A program made the position numbers and the translations under genes. This document shows positions 6,568 to 8,611 of a stretch of DNA of 8,611 nucleotides, piece by piece. Source of the DNA: JAUREX01 sp044356825 (GTDB lineage Bacteria > Pseudomonadota > Alphaproteobacteria > Rhodobacterales > Rhodobacteraceae); contig JBIKVM010000129.1 of assembly GCA_044356825.1 (NCBI GenBank), positions 1 through 8,611 on the forward strand. Reading direction: 5' to 3'. How positions within the stretch are numbered: the first letter of the stretch is position 1; every line of letters starts with the position of its first letter. Below the pieces are notes generated by a model. The model was not told the DNA's origin and did no database searches. It worked only from the letters and a program-made list of their open reading frames with translations.

Positions 6568-7829
6568 GCCGTGCCCTCCGTAAGCGCGCGCGCAAGCCCG
6601 ATGAGGCGCATCTCCGAGAAAGCCGGGCCGATGATCTGCCCCGAACACGGCGCGCCGCCGTCGGGGGCAGGCAGCGGAAACGCGAGCGCCGGCAGCCCCG
6701 CGACATTGGCGAGCGCCGTCAGGTCGGCCTGATCGGCCGGCACGGGCGCGTCATGGGCGAATGCCCGCTGCGGCGCCGTCGGCAGCAAAAGCGCATCGAC
6801 CCCGCGCAGCGCCCGCCGCGCGCGCCCCCCCGTCTCGGCCAGCAGGCGATAGGCCTCGGCCAGCCGCGGGGCGGGTGCCCGCCGCCCGTAGTCGAGGAGC
6901 GCCCGGAACCCGGCCGAGAAGCCCTCTGGTTCGGCCGCGATCGCATCCGCGAGAACAACCACCCCCTCGACCTCGCACACGAGCAGCCCCGCCCGGCGCA
7001 GCCGCCCCGGTTCCCACCCGGCCGCGAAGGGAACGATGCGCGCCCCCGCCGCCTGGGCGCGCGCCACACAGGCCTCATGCGCCGCGCGCACGGCGGGTTC
7101 GCAGCCCGCGAGGATGGCGTCGTCGGGCACCGCGATGGTCGCGCCATGCAGCGCGACGCCCGGCAGTTGCGGCGCCGTGATGGAAACCGGGTCGGCCGCA
7201 TCCTCGCCCGCGAGCACGGCCAGCGCCTCGGCGATCCCCTCGGCCGATGCCGCGATCGGGCCGATGGTGTCGAGCGTCCAGGACAGGTGCAGAAGGCCCG
7301 TGTTGGGGATGAGCCCGCGCGTGGGCTTCAACCCCCAGAGCCCGCAATAGGCCGCGGGAATGCGCACCGACCCCATCGTATCGGTCCCGAGCGCGAGCGG
7401 CACGAGGCCCGCCGCCACCGCCGCGGCCGATCCGCCCGAGGATCCCCCCGGCGTCGCCCCCGGCACCGCCGGATTGGCGCAGCGCCCCCAGAAGGGGTTG
7501 TCCGTCGTGGCCCCAAGCGCCCCCTCGTGCATGTTGAGCGTTCCGACAACGACCGCCCCCGCCGCGCGCAGCCGCGCGACCACGGTCGCATCCGCGACCG
7601 AGGGTGCGCCGCCCATCGCGGCCGTGCCCGCCTGCCGCGGCAGGCCGCGCACCGCGATGTTGTCCTTGATCGCGACCGCGACACCCGCGAGCGGCCCGGC
7701 CGAAAGGCCCGCGTCGACCCGGCGCGCCCCCTCGCGCGCCCCGTCGGCATCGACCCGCACGAAGGCGTTGAGGTGTGCAGCCGCGGCGATGCGCGCGAGC
7801 GTCGCCTCGGTCCGCGCGCAGGCCGTCAT
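6564..7829 (-). CDS. Amidase-signature family hydrolase
   Basis: Seen: 421 residues, ATG at 7829-7827, TGA at 6566-6564. The Ser-cisSer-Lys triad is intact: K55 in AVAIKDN, cis-Ser S130 in PGGSSGGSAAAVAAG, nucleophile S154 in LGTDTMGSVRIPAAYCG, followed by LWGLKPTRG (164-172). The 24-residue distance between the two serines is canonical. M152 replaces the usual small residue before GS. It is shorter than most family members (about 450-500), mainly in the C-terminal half. Known: the family hydrolyses amide bonds of carboxamides, acylated amines, ureido acids or, within GatCAB, glutamine. It is unlikely to be GatA: it is short, and gatB/gatC are absent from the window. Neighbours: its start overlaps the CoA-ligase stop and its stop overlaps the GAF start, both by 4 bases. 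Inferred: it releases a carboxylate from an amide, which the ligase could then activate. No signal peptide; cytoplasmic. Confidence 0.93.
   Translation of the reverse strand: MTACARTEATLARIAAAAHLNAFVRVDADGAREGARRVDAGLSAGPLAGVAVAIKDNIAVRGLPRQAGTAAMGGAPSVADATVVARLRAAGAVVVGTLNMHEGALGATTDNPFWGRCANPAVPGATPGGSSGGSAAAVAAGLVPLALGTDTMGSVRIPAAYCGLWGLKPTRGLIPNTGLLHLSWTLDTIGPIAASAEGIAEALAVLAGEDAADPVSITAPQLPGVALHGATIAVPDDAILAGCEPAVRAAHEACVARAQAAGARIVPFAAGWEPGRLRRAGLLVCEVEGVVVLADAIAAEPEGFSAGFRALLDYGRRAPAPRLAEAYRLLAETGGRARRALRGVDALLLPTAPQRAFAHDAPVPADQADLTALANVAGLPALAFPLPAPDGGAPCSGQIIGPAFSEMRLIGLARALTEGTA
6574..6579 (-). promoter_or_regulatory. Strong ribosome binding site fixing the GAF-protein start
   Basis: GGAGGG on the minus strand lies within the last codons of the amidase gene, followed by a 6-base spacer (CACGGC) and the ATG at 6567. 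It is the best Shine-Dalgarno match in the operon and rules out the longer in-frame start. Confidence 0.75.
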
Positions 7830-8611
7830 CCCTTGCGCCTGTCGATCAGCCGGATCGGCTTCTGGCGCACCTCGATCTGGGTGAGCGGCGCAAGCTCGCC
7901 GGGCGCGGCGAGGGTGATCGCGATCTCGACCCCGAGCCGGCTGCGCAGCAGTGCCTCGAGCGCGCCGACCGGCGCGGCGGTGTCCCCGCGGGTCTCGATG
8001 CGCACCCGCATCTCGTCGCGCCCGTCGCTGCGCGTCACCTCGCAGACGTATTCGGGCAGAAGCTCGGGCGCGGACTCGGTCAGGATCGCGCCGATCCCGG
8101 TCGGATAGACGTTGATCCCCCGCAGCTTGACCATGTTGTCCGAGCGGCCCTGAAAGCCCGCGATCCGCCGCAGCGTGAGGCCGAGCGGCGAGGCATCGGT
8201 GCGGTAGGCGCTGACGTCATGGGTGTTGAAGCGGATGATCGGAAAGATGTCGTCCTTGAAGAGGCAGGTGCAGACGATGTCGCCCGATACGCCGTCGGCG
8301 ACGGGGGCGCCGGTGTCGATGTCGCAGATCTCGACGAACTGCGCATCCTCCTGCACATAGAGCCCGCCGTGGTCGGGCCCTTCGCCTGCGATCGCGCCCG
8401 TGTCGCCTACCCCGTACCAGTCGAATACCTCGGCACCGCCCCAGGCCTCCGACATCACCGCGTGGCTCTCGGCGCCGATATGGCCGGCGATGACGCGGAC
8501 CCGCACGTCGCGCCCCGGTTCGATCCCGTTCGCCCGCGCGATGCCCGACAGATAGCGGATGTAGTCGCCAAAGCCCACGATCACGCTCGCCCCGAAATCG
8601 CGCATGAGCGC
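7826..8611 (-). CDS. PaaK-like aryl-CoA ligase of the ANL adenylating superfamily (N-terminus missing)
   Basis: Seen: 261 residues running off the right edge. The ATG at 8605-8603 is internal: the frame continues as A-L before MRDFGASV, and LMRDFG-x-V is a conserved interior stretch in PaaK-type ligases. Motifs, numbered from that Met: GHIGAES (41-47); YGVGDTG (64-70, ATP-binding aromatic/Gly motif); FPIIRFNTHD (121-130) with the ribose-binding Asp D130; hinge GRSDNMVKLRGINVYP (153-168); and a C-terminal K249 (RQKPIRLIDRR) where PaaK-type enzymes have their catalytic lysine. Roughly the last 60% of a ~430-residue enzyme is visible. Known: PaaK converts phenylacetate, ATP and CoA to phenylacetyl-CoA. 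The YGVGDTG motif differs from the usual YG-SE of true PaaK, and no paa genes are nearby, so the acid is probably not phenylacetate; substrate unknown. It is the first visible gene of the operon. Confidence 0.88.
   Translation of the reverse strand, partial: ALMRDFGASVIVGFGDYIRYLSGIARANGIEPGRDVRVRVIAGHIGAESHAVMSEAWGGAEVFDWYGVGDTGAIAGEGPDHGGLYVQEDAQFVEICDIDTGAPVADGVSGDIVCTCLFKDDIFPIIRFNTHDVSAYRTDASPLGLTLRRIAGFQGRSDNMVKLRGINVYPTGIGAILTESAPELLPEYVCEVTRSDGRDEMRVRIETRGDTAAPVGALEALLRSRLGVEIAITLAAPGELAPLTQIEVRQKPIRLIDRRKG

Noticed and set aside
6753..8108. A 451-codon plus-strand frame opposite the amidase and ligase genes
   Set aside because: Low-complexity Arg/Pro/Gly-rich translation spanning two real genes; no recognisable domain.

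Overview
The window is very GC-rich, and its strong third-position G/C bias leaves long spurious open frames on both strands. Protein style and gene content point to an alphaproteobacterium, most likely of the Rhodobacterales/Paracoccaceae type. That placement is inference: it rests on composition and on the C-terminal style of the TPR protein, and there is no rRNA or marker gene here. I see no tRNA, rRNA, CRISPR array or transposase.

Layout: (1) Positions 1-2269, plus strand: the 3' part of a large repetitive surface or secreted protein. It holds five near-identical 100-codon Ig-like repeats in exact tandem, a sixth degenerate half-unit, and a cysteine-rich C-terminal domain resembling the DUF1566/Lcl C-terminal family. 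Its start lies outside the window. (2) Positions 2270-2477: a short convergent intergenic junction. (3) Positions 2478-4223, minus strand: a signal-peptide-bearing TPR protein. (4) Positions 4224-4363: a 140-base gap with one clear inverted repeat. (5) Positions 4364-8611, minus strand: a tightly packed operon. In transcription order it holds a PaaK-like aryl-CoA ligase (5' end outside the window), an amidase-signature hydrolase, a stand-alone GAF-domain protein and a GMC flavoprotein oxidoreductase. All three junctions are 4-base ATGA stop/start overlaps.

The operon looks like a catabolic module: an oxidation step, an amide hydrolysis step and CoA activation of a carboxylate, with a small possible ligand sensor between the enzymes. 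The substrate cannot be read from the sequence. The TPR gene may be read from its own promoter or by read-through from the operon. The repeat gene is unrelated to the operon and converges on the TPR gene.

The points most worth a second look are the ATGA-coupled four-gene cassette with its embedded GAF protein, and the mosaic, almost identical 300-bp repeats joined to a possible binding domain. No complete new defence or mobile system can be supported from this window.
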